A stretch of 64,000 nt of DNA from JASFHF01 sp050123335 (GTDB lineage Bacteria > Pseudomonadota > Gammaproteobacteria > UBA12402), in the NCBI GenBank assembly GCA_050123335.1, contig JASFHH010000004.1:1-64000 (forward strand), written 5' to 3'. A program made the translations under genes and the position numbers. Under the pieces are notes generated by a model. The model did not search any database. It saw nothing but the letters and a program-made list of their open reading frames with translations, and was not told the origin of the DNA. How positions within the stretch are numbered: the stretch's first letter is position 1; each line of letters starts with the position of its first letter. Below are positions 25,967 through 35,500 of this stretch, in pieces.

Positions 25967-27444
25967 ATATTTTGCCTCAAACAAATAAAAATCTTATTGA
26001 TAACAACCCAATTTGGTATAAAGATGATATTTGGTCTCTTGAAAATTTAGGCATAAATGGTAACAAATCAGATAAATACAATACGATTAGTTTTAAAAAA
26101 ATCCAACAACCATGGTTAAAACACCTTCTTAAAAAACACATTCTCTTTAAAGGAATTAGTAGAGGCTGTCATTCTATAACTAAAATGGTCGCATCTATTA
26201 TTTATTTCTCTGAATATCTTTCTGCATTACCAGAAAAACAACAAATATATTCTGAAACGGAAATTTCTCGAACTTTAATCGAAGGGTATTTGAGATTTTT
26301 AGGAAGCAGCGACAATTCTTATAATACCAAAAACCAAAAACTCAATGCGCTTAAGCGTTTTTTTGAAACTTGTATTGATCAAAAATGGGTTCCTTTTAAT
26401 GGAAAATTAATCTATCCCGAAGATATTCCAAAACCAGCGAATAAACTACCACGATTTATACCAGAATCAGTTATGGAGCAATTAAATGCGAAATTAAACA
26501 AAATGAATCCTTATGTAAAACGCATGCTTATAACACTTCAAGAAACAGGAGTAAGAATTGACGAGCTATTATCATTAAATTTTGATTGTATTTATCAAGA
26601 TCGAGAAGGTGATTATTTTTTAAAGTATTTTCAATTTAAAATGAATAAGGAACATGAGATACCGATATCGCATGACTTAGCTTCAATTGTAAGAGAGCAA
26701 CAACAAACTGTTCGTGATGATTGGGGTGACCACAAATTATTATTTCCTACACCACAATATATTTCTTTAAATAACTCAAATAAGCGTCGAGCTAAGAATA
26801 GGGGGAAAAAGTGGTCAAGACGTGTTTTATCACAATATGTAAATGATTTTGCACGAGCTGAAAATATACTTGGTCCTGATGGAAAACCATGGCAATTTAA
26901 GTTCCATGATTTTCGTCATACATTAGCTACAAGAATGATTAACAGTAATATTAAGCAACATTTTATACAACATTTTTTAGGTCATGAAAGCCCAGAAATG
27001 ACATCACGTTATGCTCATGTACATAATGAAACTCTAAAAAAAGAATTTGCTACATTTTATAATCAAAATTTAGTTAGTATTTCCGGTGATATTAGCACCC
27101 CAGAAAATGTAATTGATGATATTGCACAAGGCACAAGCCCAAAAGAAATTGATGAGCTTTGGCTAAAACGAAATATAATGGCGCAAGCTTTACCTAACGG
27201 CATGTGTTCTTTACCAGCAATTTCTAATAAATGCCCACATGCTAATTCTTGCTTAACATGTGCAAATTTTCGTACAGATAAACGATTCTTGAAAATTCAC
27301 AAAGAACAATTGGAAAAAACGCAAAAAATTATTAATACGGCGCAAAAAAACGGATGGGAACGACAATACGAAATGAATTGCACCGTAAAGAATAGTTTAG
27401 AAAAGATTATAACTACTTTAGAGGAACAATCTAATGACACATAA
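25954..27444 (+). CDS. Tyrosine recombinase, Tn554 TnpB-like
   Basis: 496 residues. Core-binding domain at about 60-165, catalytic domain with Arg in ETGVRIDELLSL, HDFRHTLATRM, FLGHESPEMTSRY (His and Tyr). The C-terminal extension carries a Cys cluster (NKCPHANSCLTCANFRTD), a probable zinc site typical of TnpB-type recombinases of this class, followed by a helical tail. It overlaps both neighbours (13 and 11 bases), so the three products are made together and presumably act as one complex. Confidence 0.9.
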   Translation: MPKLNILPQTNKNLIDNNPIWYKDDIWSLENLGINGNKSDKYNTISFKKIQQPWLKHLLKKHILFKGISRGCHSITKMVASIIYFSEYLSALPEKQQIYSETEISRTLIEGYLRFLGSSDNSYNTKNQKLNALKRFFETCIDQKWVPFNGKLIYPEDIPKPANKLPRFIPESVMEQLNAKLNKMNPYVKRMLITLQETGVRIDELLSLNFDCIYQDREGDYFLKYFQFKMNKEHEIPISHDLASIVREQQQTVRDDWGDHKLLFPTPQYISLNNSNKRRAKNRGKKWSRRVLSQYVNDFARAENILGPDGKPWQFKFHDFRHTLATRMINSNIKQHFIQHFLGHESPEMTSRYAHVHNETLKKEFATFYNQNLVSISGDISTPENVIDDIAQGTSPKEIDELWLKRNIMAQALPNGMCSLPAISNKCPHANSCLTCANFRTDKRFLKIHKEQLEKTQKIINTAQKNGWERQYEMNCTVKNSLEKIITTLEEQSNDT

Positions 27445-27853
27445 ACGCAATACAGATGGCATGGTTCAAGCAGCAAAACAACGGCGCTTAGATACTATTA
27501 GACGTGTAGAAAAGGCCATAGAGAGCTTATTACGCGATAATAAGGCCATTAATTTCAATGTAGTTGCAAAATTAGCTAACGTTGGTAAACCATGGTTATA
27601 TAAAGAGGAAAAAGTAAGGCAGCGTATCGAAAATTTGCGCTCACAAACACAGTTATGTAAAAATAATTCACCAAATGATTCTCAGAATATAAGTAATAAA
27701 TCCAAAGGTAATATTATCGCTATGTTAAAAGATCGTATACGTACGTTAGAAGATGAAAACAAGCAACTTAAAGAGCAAAGGGAGGTATTATATGGCAAAT
27801 TGTGCATGTCAGAAGACATGGGGTGTGAAATACATACATTGGATGTCCGATAA
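27434..27853 (+). CDS. TnpC-like accessory protein (DUF6262-like)
   Basis: 139 residues. The N-terminal half has a helix-turn-helix look (AINFNVVAKLANVGKPWLYK) and the C-terminal half a coiled coil (MLKDRIRTLEDENKQLKEQR). This is the profile of the small third protein of Tn554-like systems, which influences orientation or efficiency of integration. It overlaps the TnpB-like gene by 11 bases. It has no enzymatic motifs. Confidence 0.82.
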   Translation: MTHKRNTDGMVQAAKQRRLDTIRRVEKAIESLLRDNKAINFNVVAKLANVGKPWLYKEEKVRQRIENLRSQTQLCKNNSPNDSQNISNKSKGNIIAMLKDRIRTLEDENKQLKEQREVLYGKLCMSEDMGCEIHTLDVR

Positions 27854-27904
27854 CGGTTATTACCAGACATTGAATATAGCCCATAAATCTGTTAGGATTC
27901 AATA

Positions 27905-29107
27905 ATGACGTATGAAATTGCTACTCCTGCTGCCATTATAGATAACCTTGAACATCTCAAGGAACAAACCCTATTTTCTCATCCTAATTACAATAAATTA
28001 GTATTTACACAGCAAGATTTTAATCTTGTTAAGCAATTTTTATTAAATTATGTGGGCAGCAAAGCGACTTATAACACCTATAGGCGCGAAATTGAGCGTT
28101 ATTTACAATGGCTATGGCTTGTGCAAAATCGCTCAATACTTAAAGTAAAACGTAAAGATGTTGAGATATATCTTGGATTTTGCGCTAATCCTCCAAAAAA
28201 TTGGATTACGAACAATCATTTTCCTCGATTTATCTTAAAGGATGGCATAAGACAACCAAATCCAGTTTGGCGGCCATTTGTGTTAAAAAACGATAAAAAA
28301 CGCTATTTAATGTCGCAAGCTGGTTGGAAATCATTATTTGCTGTCTTAGGCAGTTTTCACCAATTTTTAATTGAAGAAGAACACGCAGAAATTAACCCAA
28401 TTGCGCAAATTCGACAAAAATCCAGATTTATTCGTAAAGAACAATCAAGACAACAAGTACGTCGATTAACAGAACTACAATGGAATTATGTGATAGAAAC
28501 TGCTGAAATAATGGCCAATCAAGATCATCAATACGAACGTACTTTATTTATCGTATCTTGTTTATATGGTATGTATTTAAGAATCTCAGAGCTAACGGCA
28601 ACGGATCGCTGGATACCTCAAATGAATAACTTTTATCAAGATAATGAAGGCGATTGGTGGTTTAAAACTGTTGGAAAAGGCAATAAAGAACGAATTATAT
28701 CTGTTAGCGACGCTATGTTAGAAGCGTTAAAACGTTATCGCAAAAATCGGGGATTACCTGCCCTACCTTCCCTTAACGATATATCTCCTTTAGTTGCTAA
28801 AAGTCATGGCGAAGGTGCAATAACATCAACACGTCATATTCGCCGCATTGTGCAACAATGTTTTGACCAAGCAATTCAAAGAATGATAAAAGATAATTTT
28901 GTTGATGAAGCAGAACAACTGAAAGCAGCAACTGTGCATTGGTTGCGGCATACGGGAATCTCAGATGATGTAAAAATACGTCCTCGCGAACACGTGCGCG
29001 ATGATGCTGGCCATGGCTCTGGTGCAATTACTGACAGATATATTGACATTGAACTAAGACGACGTCATGCTACTGCTAAAAAGAAAACTATTAAACCGGA
29101 TGATTAA
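27905..29107 (+). CDS. Tyrosine recombinase, paralogue of the fusion at 29577
   Basis: 400 residues, a different branch from the two above. Core-binding region at about 45-165 (ATYNTYRREIERYLQWLWL), then catalytic Arg226 in MYLRISEL, HWLRHTGISDD, DDAGHGSGAITDRY with the His and Tyr. It looks active. Most of its length aligns closely with residues 180-570 of the 29577 product, where Arg226 is replaced by Lys, so the two arose by duplication within the element. It starts 52 bases after the TnpC-like gene. Confidence 0.9.
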   Translation: MTYEIATPAAIIDNLEHLKEQTLFSHPNYNKLVFTQQDFNLVKQFLLNYVGSKATYNTYRREIERYLQWLWLVQNRSILKVKRKDVEIYLGFCANPPKNWITNNHFPRFILKDGIRQPNPVWRPFVLKNDKKRYLMSQAGWKSLFAVLGSFHQFLIEEEHAEINPIAQIRQKSRFIRKEQSRQQVRRLTELQWNYVIETAEIMANQDHQYERTLFIVSCLYGMYLRISELTATDRWIPQMNNFYQDNEGDWWFKTVGKGNKERIISVSDAMLEALKRYRKNRGLPALPSLNDISPLVAKSHGEGAITSTRHIRRIVQQCFDQAIQRMIKDNFVDEAEQLKAATVHWLRHTGISDDVKIRPREHVRDDAGHGSGAITDRYIDIELRRRHATAKKKTIKPDD

Positions 29108-29126
29108 AAACTTAGAGGAAAAATAA

Positions 29127-29552
29127 ATGTTAGCTAAAACTGTTAAGTTCATTTTTTGCGCCACACTACTATTTTGTTCTGTAGGTTTTGCTTCTGGCAC
29201 AAAAACTAAATATTTTATTACGGGTGAATATCTTTTACCTAAGTGTCATGCGGCAATAAGACTTTTAAATAAAGACAACATACAATCTGGTGATGGTGTA
29301 AATGCTACTGTTTGTAGTACTTTTGTCATGACATCCATGGATGCATATAATCAATTTTTGAGTGATTCTGCAAAAAATAATACTGATTATATTAAAAAAG
29401 CCAATAGATTACCGAGTAACTTATTTGTTCTTATTAGAATGTTTACAAAATACCTTGATGAGCATCCAGAACAATTGCAATATTCTGCATATCAAACTTT
29501 TTTTGTGTTTTGCACTTCGCTGGAAATGCATGCTACGAAAAAAAATAATTAA
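29127..29552 (+). CDS. Rap1a/Tai-like secreted small protein
   Basis: 141 residues with a clear signal peptide (about 1-23, ending VGFASG). The mature part contains Cys residues and the pattern VCSTFVMTSMDAYNQFL, then YLDEHPEQLQYSAYQTF, which matches the core of the Rap1a/Tai domain (a helical periplasmic fold first known from type VI secretion immunity proteins and now found in many unrelated settings). AGAGGAAA lies upstream of the ATG. It sits between the two related recombinase genes as cargo. The immunity role is only a family precedent. Confidence 0.6.
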   Translation: MLAKTVKFIFCATLLFCSVGFASGTKTKYFITGEYLLPKCHAAIRLLNKDNIQSGDGVNATVCSTFVMTSMDAYNQFLSDSAKNNTDYIKKANRLPSNLFVLIRMFTKYLDEHPEQLQYSAYQTFFVFCTSLEMHATKKNN

Positions 29553-29576
29553 CACATAATAACAAGAGGAAGTGTT

Positions 29577-31289
29577 ATGAAAAAAAGTGGTTACTCATCA
29601 TCAGAATCAAATATTCCTTGGAATACAATCAAAGGGCAAGAGCTTGAAAAACTAGTATATGATATTTTTTCTTCAAGAGGTGCAAAAGAGTTAGTTTGGC
29701 GAAAAGGAAGTATTGGCAAAAGTGCTAGCGACGGAGGGCGAGATCTTGAATGCACATTTCACCGCCCTTCTCCCTTTGGAGAATTAGAATCGGAAAAATG
29801 GTGGGTGCAAGTAAAAGGAAGAAAAGATACTATTAAAACTGATGAGGTTAAAAAAATAATAAATCATATTGTAATTGCATATCAGGAAGTAGATGTAATT
29901 GTAATAGCAACCAATTCAATTTTCACAAATGCGACAAGAGATTGGATTGACAAGGTTCAAAAAACCCATAAAAGACCAAAAATTAAAATGTGGGATCAAA
30001 ATACGCTCGATAAATTAATTATTAAGTATTGTCCTGCTATAATTATGCAATATGATGCAAATTTACAAATAAAAAATGAAAGTAAACAAAATACAACTGT
30101 GAAAAAAAGAACACCTGTTGCAATTTTCGATACCATAAAATATATTAGAAAACAAAACTTATTTCTACATTCAAATTATAACAGATTATCTTTTGTCAAA
30201 CAGGATTTTGCGTACGCGAAGCAATTTTTATTAAATTATACAAGAAGAGAGGCAACTTATAACACTTATAGGCGCGAAATCGAGCGTTATTTGCAATGGT
30301 TGTGGTTAAATCATAAATCTATATTGCAAGTAAAACATCAAGACATTGAGTTATATCTTGCATTTTGCAGTGATCCTCCAAAAAATTGGATAGCAGAAAA
30401 ACATGCCCCCAGATTTATTTTAAAAAATGGCTTACGACAACCAAATCCAACTTGGCGACCTTTTGACCTAAATAAAAACAAAAAATCATATTCTATGTCG
30501 CAAGCTGGTTGGGAATCGTTATTTGCTGTTTTAGGTAGCTTCCATAAGTTTTTGATTAAAAAAAAACATACCGAAATTGACCCAATTATACAAATTGATA
30601 GATCAAGGTTTATTTGTGAAAATCAATCTAAACAGCAAATACGTCGATTAACTAAATTGCAATGGAATTACGTTATCGAAACCGCTGAAATTATGGCAAA
30701 TAGAAATCCGAAATATGAACGCACATTGTTTATTATGTCCTGCTTGTATGGAATGTATTTAAAAATTTCAGAACTAGCCGCGAATAATCGCTGGATTCCT
30801 AATATGAATCATTTTCACCAGGATAGTGATGGCAAGTGGTGGTTTAAAACAGGTAACAACAAAAAGCGCAATATTCCAGTTAGTGATGGGATGTTGGAAG
30901 CCTTAAAACGTTATCGCAAAAGTCAGGGGTTGCTTGCTCTGCCCTCACCTAGCGACACCACACCACTAATTGTGAAAGAACGTGGTGATGAGGCGATTGC
31001 TTCAACTCGTCAAATTCGCACCATTGTGAAAAAATGTTTTGATCAAGCGATTAAGCGTATGAAGCAAGATGATTTTTCTGATGATGCAGAACAATTAGAA
31101 GTTGCTACCGTACATTGGTTACGTCATACTGGCATTTCAGATGATGTAAAAAATAGGCCATGGGAACATGTACGAGATGATGCTGGACATAGCTCTGGAG
31201 CAATCACCGAAAAATATATTGACACTGAGAGCAAACAACGACATGCTACAGCTAAGCGGAAAACTATTAAATCGGAGGATATAAATTAG
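29577..31289 (+). CDS. Mrr-like nuclease fused to a tyrosine recombinase with altered active site
   Basis: 570 residues, two domains. Residues about 15-165 are a PD-(D/E)xK fold of Mrr type: acidic helix (GQELEKLVYDIF), DGGRD with Asp56, and WWVQVKGR with Q78-x-K80. Residues about 180-570 are a tyrosine recombinase paralogous to the 27905 product, with H513-W-L-R516-H517, His538 and Tyr547 kept but Lys396 (codon 30762-30764, AAA) where the paralogue has Arg (AGA). Loss of the first Arg usually cripples strand transfer, so the domain may bind DNA without recombining. AAGAGGAA precedes the ATG. I know of no named protein with this architecture. Confidence 0.85.
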   Translation: MKKSGYSSSESNIPWNTIKGQELEKLVYDIFSSRGAKELVWRKGSIGKSASDGGRDLECTFHRPSPFGELESEKWWVQVKGRKDTIKTDEVKKIINHIVIAYQEVDVIVIATNSIFTNATRDWIDKVQKTHKRPKIKMWDQNTLDKLIIKYCPAIIMQYDANLQIKNESKQNTTVKKRTPVAIFDTIKYIRKQNLFLHSNYNRLSFVKQDFAYAKQFLLNYTRREATYNTYRREIERYLQWLWLNHKSILQVKHQDIELYLAFCSDPPKNWIAEKHAPRFILKNGLRQPNPTWRPFDLNKNKKSYSMSQAGWESLFAVLGSFHKFLIKKKHTEIDPIIQIDRSRFICENQSKQQIRRLTKLQWNYVIETAEIMANRNPKYERTLFIMSCLYGMYLKISELAANNRWIPNMNHFHQDSDGKWWFKTGNNKKRNIPVSDGMLEALKRYRKSQGLLALPSPSDTTPLIVKERGDEAIASTRQIRTIVKKCFDQAIKRMKQDDFSDDAEQLEVATVHWLRHTGISDDVKNRPWEHVRDDAGHSSGAITEKYIDTESKQRHATAKRKTIKSEDIN

Positions 31290-31381
31290 TTACATTAAAA
31301 GCAAGATACATGGAATACTATAAATACTTGCTTGCTTATTATAACTGCTTGTTTTTAAAAAATTTGATGTGGTTTAATTTT

Positions 31382-31394
31382 CTTATCGGAGATA
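31382..31394 (-). repeat. Right 13-bp terminal inverted repeat
   Basis: CTTATCGGAGATA, reverse complement of 24522-24534, 93 bases after the last gene of the element and 12 bases before the stop of the alpha/beta hydrolase gene on the other strand. Confidence 0.65.
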
Positions 31395-31406
31395 GCGAGA
31401 GCCTCT

Positions 31407-32234
31407 CTAATCCAAGAAATTTAAAATACATTCCGTAATCTGTTCCCAAATCGTTTTGTTAAAAAACACATGTCCGACTTCTGGCAAAATGATTACATTA
31501 AATTTATTTTTTAAAGCTTTAATCTCATCAACTAGCGCCAATATATCTTCTTCTCCATGAATTAATAATAAATTATCTGGTAATTCTTGCGATAAATCAG
31601 TTTTTGTCATTCCTGCCGCTATATGATTCCAGGCTGGATTAAAATCACCTTGATGGCGATTATAAATACTTTGCGTGTAATTCTTTGCCATTTGTTCATC
31701 AATTGGGATATCTCCATGCAACAATTTCCAACTATTAAGCCACCCTGCCCAATCTTTTTTAAAATTGCCAGTTGGTTTATTCTTAAATAATTCTTGCATT
31801 GTTGCTTTATATTTTGGATGCTCAAGGATTTGTTCGCTAATGTTAATCGATATCGAAATCGCACTTAAAGTTCTATCTGGATGTTTTACTGTCAAATATT
31901 GCACGATAGCGCCACCCATAGAATGACCGATAAAATGAGCTTTTTGAATATTATAATCATCTAAAATATTTAATGCATCTTCTGCAAGATCAGCAAGCGT
32001 GTATACAGGTTTATTAAGATCTTTAGTAACGGGAAAATGTGTAGAATAACCAATATCCCGATGATCATAGCGAATAACAAAATATCCGGCATTAGCCAAT
32101 TCTTTACAAAAAAAATCTGGCCAAAAAGTACTAGGTGCGTGTGCACCAGCAATTAGCAAAATTGCATGATTGTTTTTGTTGCCGAAAGATTCTGTCCATA
32201 TGTTTATACTATTTTTTACAACAATTTTTTCCAT
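31407..32234 (-). CDS. Alpha/beta-fold hydrolase
   Basis: 275 residues. Oxyanion segment LLIAGAHAPSTFW, RYDHRDIGYS, nucleophile elbow GHSMGG (Ser), acid in HGEEDILALVD and catalytic His in LPEVGHVFF: a complete Ser-Asp/Glu-His set. This resembles cytoplasmic esterases and epoxide- or lactone-hydrolase relatives; substrate unknown. The start is immediately preceded by the degraded nagZ end (32235-32402), so its upstream region is not ancestral. Confidence 0.9.
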   Translation of the reverse strand: MEKIVVKNSINIWTESFGNKNNHAILLIAGAHAPSTFWPDFFCKELANAGYFVIRYDHRDIGYSTHFPVTKDLNKPVYTLADLAEDALNILDDYNIQKAHFIGHSMGGAIVQYLTVKHPDRTLSAISISINISEQILEHPKYKATMQELFKNKPTGNFKKDWAGWLNSWKLLHGDIPIDEQMAKNYTQSIYNRHQGDFNPAWNHIAAGMTKTDLSQELPDNLLLIHGEEDILALVDEIKALKNKFNVIILPEVGHVFFNKTIWEQITECILNFLD

Positions 32235-32402
32235 TTATAAAATATTCTCTTTTTAAAGCCATAATTCTGTTATACGATAAATCTATTCTTTGTTCTGATA
32301 TAACTCCTTGTTTAATAAGTTGGTTGATAATCTGTATAACTTTAATAGCCTGCATGTGTAAATCATCAGTTATTACAATTTCTTTGAAACCTAACTTGGC
32401 CT
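32235..32402 (-). pseudogene. Degraded duplicate of the nagZ 3' end
   Basis: The minus strand repeats the nagZ C-terminus: ITDDLQMQ-like codons, an internal deletion of about 107 bases, then the NQLIKQ...SYNRIMALKREYF block. It aligns with 35663-35772 and 35877-35932 with roughly ten percent change, mostly at third positions. It is not translatable as an enzyme. The 32551 gene lies between it and intact nagZ. Confidence 0.88.
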
Positions 32403-32550
32403 ATTATTTAGCTTTCTAGCGATAATGACAAGCTTATTATGATCAATATTGTTAAAATTTGTGCCTTTTGGTAAATATTATCTAGACTTTTGACCCGGAT
32501 TAGCTTAGCATATTTCATGATCTCATTCGCAACCCAAATGTCTACAAATT

Positions 32551-35500
32551 ATGCTTAATGGTAATTATAAGGTCTATTTAAAACTAAAAGAATGCATCAA
32601 AACTAATTATACAAATATTAGATCGTATAAAACATTACAACTAGTAGAAACGACCAAAATTTTACAATTAACTAAACAGGCAATCGGGTTTGTGCGCAAT
32701 TATGAGATAGAGTTTATTTGTAATAAAAAAATGATTATTACTTCGAAGATAAAACCTAAAATTGTAATAAAAATAAACTCCAGAACACGCTCAACGATAA
32801 TCAGCCTTCCCTTTAAGCAGCAATTGATTCACCTTAAACCTAAAATATTTATTTCAAATACTGATTGTATGCTTATTGGATTTATATTGGAAAATGTTTA
32901 TGCTAAGCATAATAAGAAAAACTGGAAGTTTGGTAAAGAAAAAAAAAGGCGATTGGTTACGCACTTAATGTTTGTTTTATTTCCATGCCTCAATGCACTG
33001 TTGCACCAAGTTGCAGAATTCAAAAGCGTAGATGAAGCACTAAAGATCTACGATTTTATTATAGAGAATATTGCAGCTAACTATATGAAAATTGGCGCTC
33101 TTGTAAAAAAAGGAATGCTGCAACAGTATGTTTTACGAAAAAATGATAAGGCAATTAAATCTTATCAAGATGCATATAAGATTTGCAAAAAAATAAACTG
33201 CTATGATCTTATTTTTGTGCTAACATGCCTTTACCCTATATTTCATAACAGTAAAAATTTACCACTAAAAATTTGGTTTCCTGAATCTTTGCATAAGATA
33301 ATATGCAAAAAACTAAATAAGCATTTTGGCCCATATCTAAAGAGTCAAATAGCTTTATTGGTAACTGGGTTTACTAAGGAAGAGAACATTGAACTAAAAA
33401 TTTTTATTGTCCGAATATATGAATGCTATATAAAGTATGCTATTTTAAATAAAATAAAGCTAAGCAATAAATTATTGCATAAATTTTACTTAACACAACA
33501 TAGAACCCATGGATTAAGCTTGGAAGATCTATTTGATCTTGCGGTCTCAAAAAATAATTTTCTGATAGCTCTTGCTTTGTATGATGAAGAAAATAAACTA
33601 AATCCCGCTAATATAGATTTTTATATAAAATTTATTATCTTTACAATAGATCAAAACCAAACAATTATAGCAAATAAATTGCTAAACAAGCTTAGTGAAT
33701 ATTCTAAAGCTGTAGAAAGCAGCAAATACGCAATTATTTTTTATCTACTAAATGGTAATGCTAAGCAAGCTAAAAAGTGTAAATTCGGTAATATAAGTAA
33801 CCTTGAGTTAATCACAATAAATAATTATCTTGGTAAAAAGGTTGCAAAAAATCTTAAAATAATTCTTAATAAGATTGAATCAAAAATAAATACTGTGTCA
33901 AAAAAGAATAAACACAACAAGCGCAATAAAAAAAGAAAAATTAAAAAGAAACGTAAGCAACAAAAAAAACTATTTATGAAAGCTGATGAAAAACAACAAA
34001 CTATGAAACCGAAAACCAAGATAGAAAAAAAACCCCCAACCCCTATTTACATACCAGGAAGCAAGATAAACCCTGAAATTATAGAAATTATAAAGGCTAT
34101 ACAAAATAAATGCCCTGTTATTATGATTATTGGTTCAGCCATGCTGCGTCATCTGTATAATAAACCTCCCACTGATTACGACATGCTTGTTGGCTGTAAT
34201 CTTGACGAGATAAAATTATTTATACCAAAAAAATATTCAGTCACTTTTATAGAGGGCGAACATCCACACTTGGTTGTTAAATATGGTAAAAACAAAACCG
34301 TTGATATTAACACTTTGATTTATAAAACCATGGTTGTTATTTGTAAACGTATAGATTATCAAACCACGAAGAAATTATACCAAACTATTTTTCGTTTAGT
34401 AGATAGATTTATAGTCCTTATGTGTATAGATAATGGCAAGCTCACTATGATTGATATTATATGGTTTGATGATAGAACTAACAATATAAGATTTCAGCAG
34501 ATAACAAAAAAACATAAGTCAAAATTGTTTAATAAACTTTGGAATTCGTACATTCAGCAATTAAAAAAGCGCAAAAAAAATACCATATATAAGTTTTTTA
34601 TCAAGAATCATATAATAACAGTACATATAGCAAAGCTGTTTGAGGTTACTGATATAGAGATACCATTGAAGCGTTATTTACGTGGTGGTACTGCAACCAT
34701 AACCTCAATTGGCTGGTCATATAATCAAAAAGAAAATGTATTTTATACAAAAGACGATTTTTTTGGTGGATTACTTCACTTAAAAAGTAAAAAAGTTGTA
34801 TTGATTCATAATCCAACAACAACTTTCAACCAATCTCCAGAAAAGGCATATAGGATTATATATTATGCAATTGCTTTTGGCTTTGAACTCAAAGAAAAAA
34901 CACTTAAATCTCTACAAAAACGTAAAGATCTTCTATTTAAAAAACCTTATGCCCCACATCCAAATACTATTTATAAATATATTAAAAAATTGTTGTTAGA
35001 AGACGGGGCTGCCACCATTAAATATATTAACAGCAATAAATTGTGGCATTTGGTGCCACTATTTAAACTGCCTAACAGCAAGTTTCCTACAGAAAGAGAT
35101 ATTATCTTCTATATTGAATGTTTTACAGAGCTCAGAAAGGCTGTTCGAAACATACAGCAAATTAAAGAAGAAATCATCATCCCAGCAATTTTACTATATC
35201 CAAACATTCATGAAGCATTGAAAACTTTTACTATGATACTACAACAATCTCGATGCTGGCGTACATTTTATTCAGTAGTCCATAACCTTATTATAAACGA
35301 AGAATATTTTAAGCCATTTAAAGCAGCAGCAAATTTTTTTGCTGCGATTGATACCATTAGGCATGTTATAGTTTATAGGAATGCTTCCATTCCCAAAAAA
35401 TCTGACATTTCTAAGAAATTAACTATTGAAACAAAACTTCTGCTAAAGGGTTTTGAAATTGCTTATGATAAAAAACCTAAGATACCTAAAACAGAAATAA

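Larger units (their letters stand above)
24522..31394. mobile_element. Multi-recombinase element with 13-bp inverted ends (Tn554/RIT-like)
   Basis: TATCTCCGATAAG at 24522-24534 and its exact reverse complement at 31382-31394 bracket six genes on one strand: TnpA-, TnpB- and TnpC-like proteins, a further tyrosine recombinase, a Rap1a-like secreted protein and a nuclease-recombinase fusion. No target duplication is visible outside the repeats. Between the left end and the first gene, 24424-24859 has no gene; an imperfect inverted repeat (CCGAGTG 24782-24788, CACTCGG 24824-24830) lies just before the first start and may be a recombinase binding site. The element separates the RRM gene from the alpha/beta hydrolase. 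Confidence 0.7.

Noticed and set aside
32135..32419. 94-codon plus-strand ORF
   Set aside because: Opposite-strand shadow of the hydrolase start and nagZ remnant.
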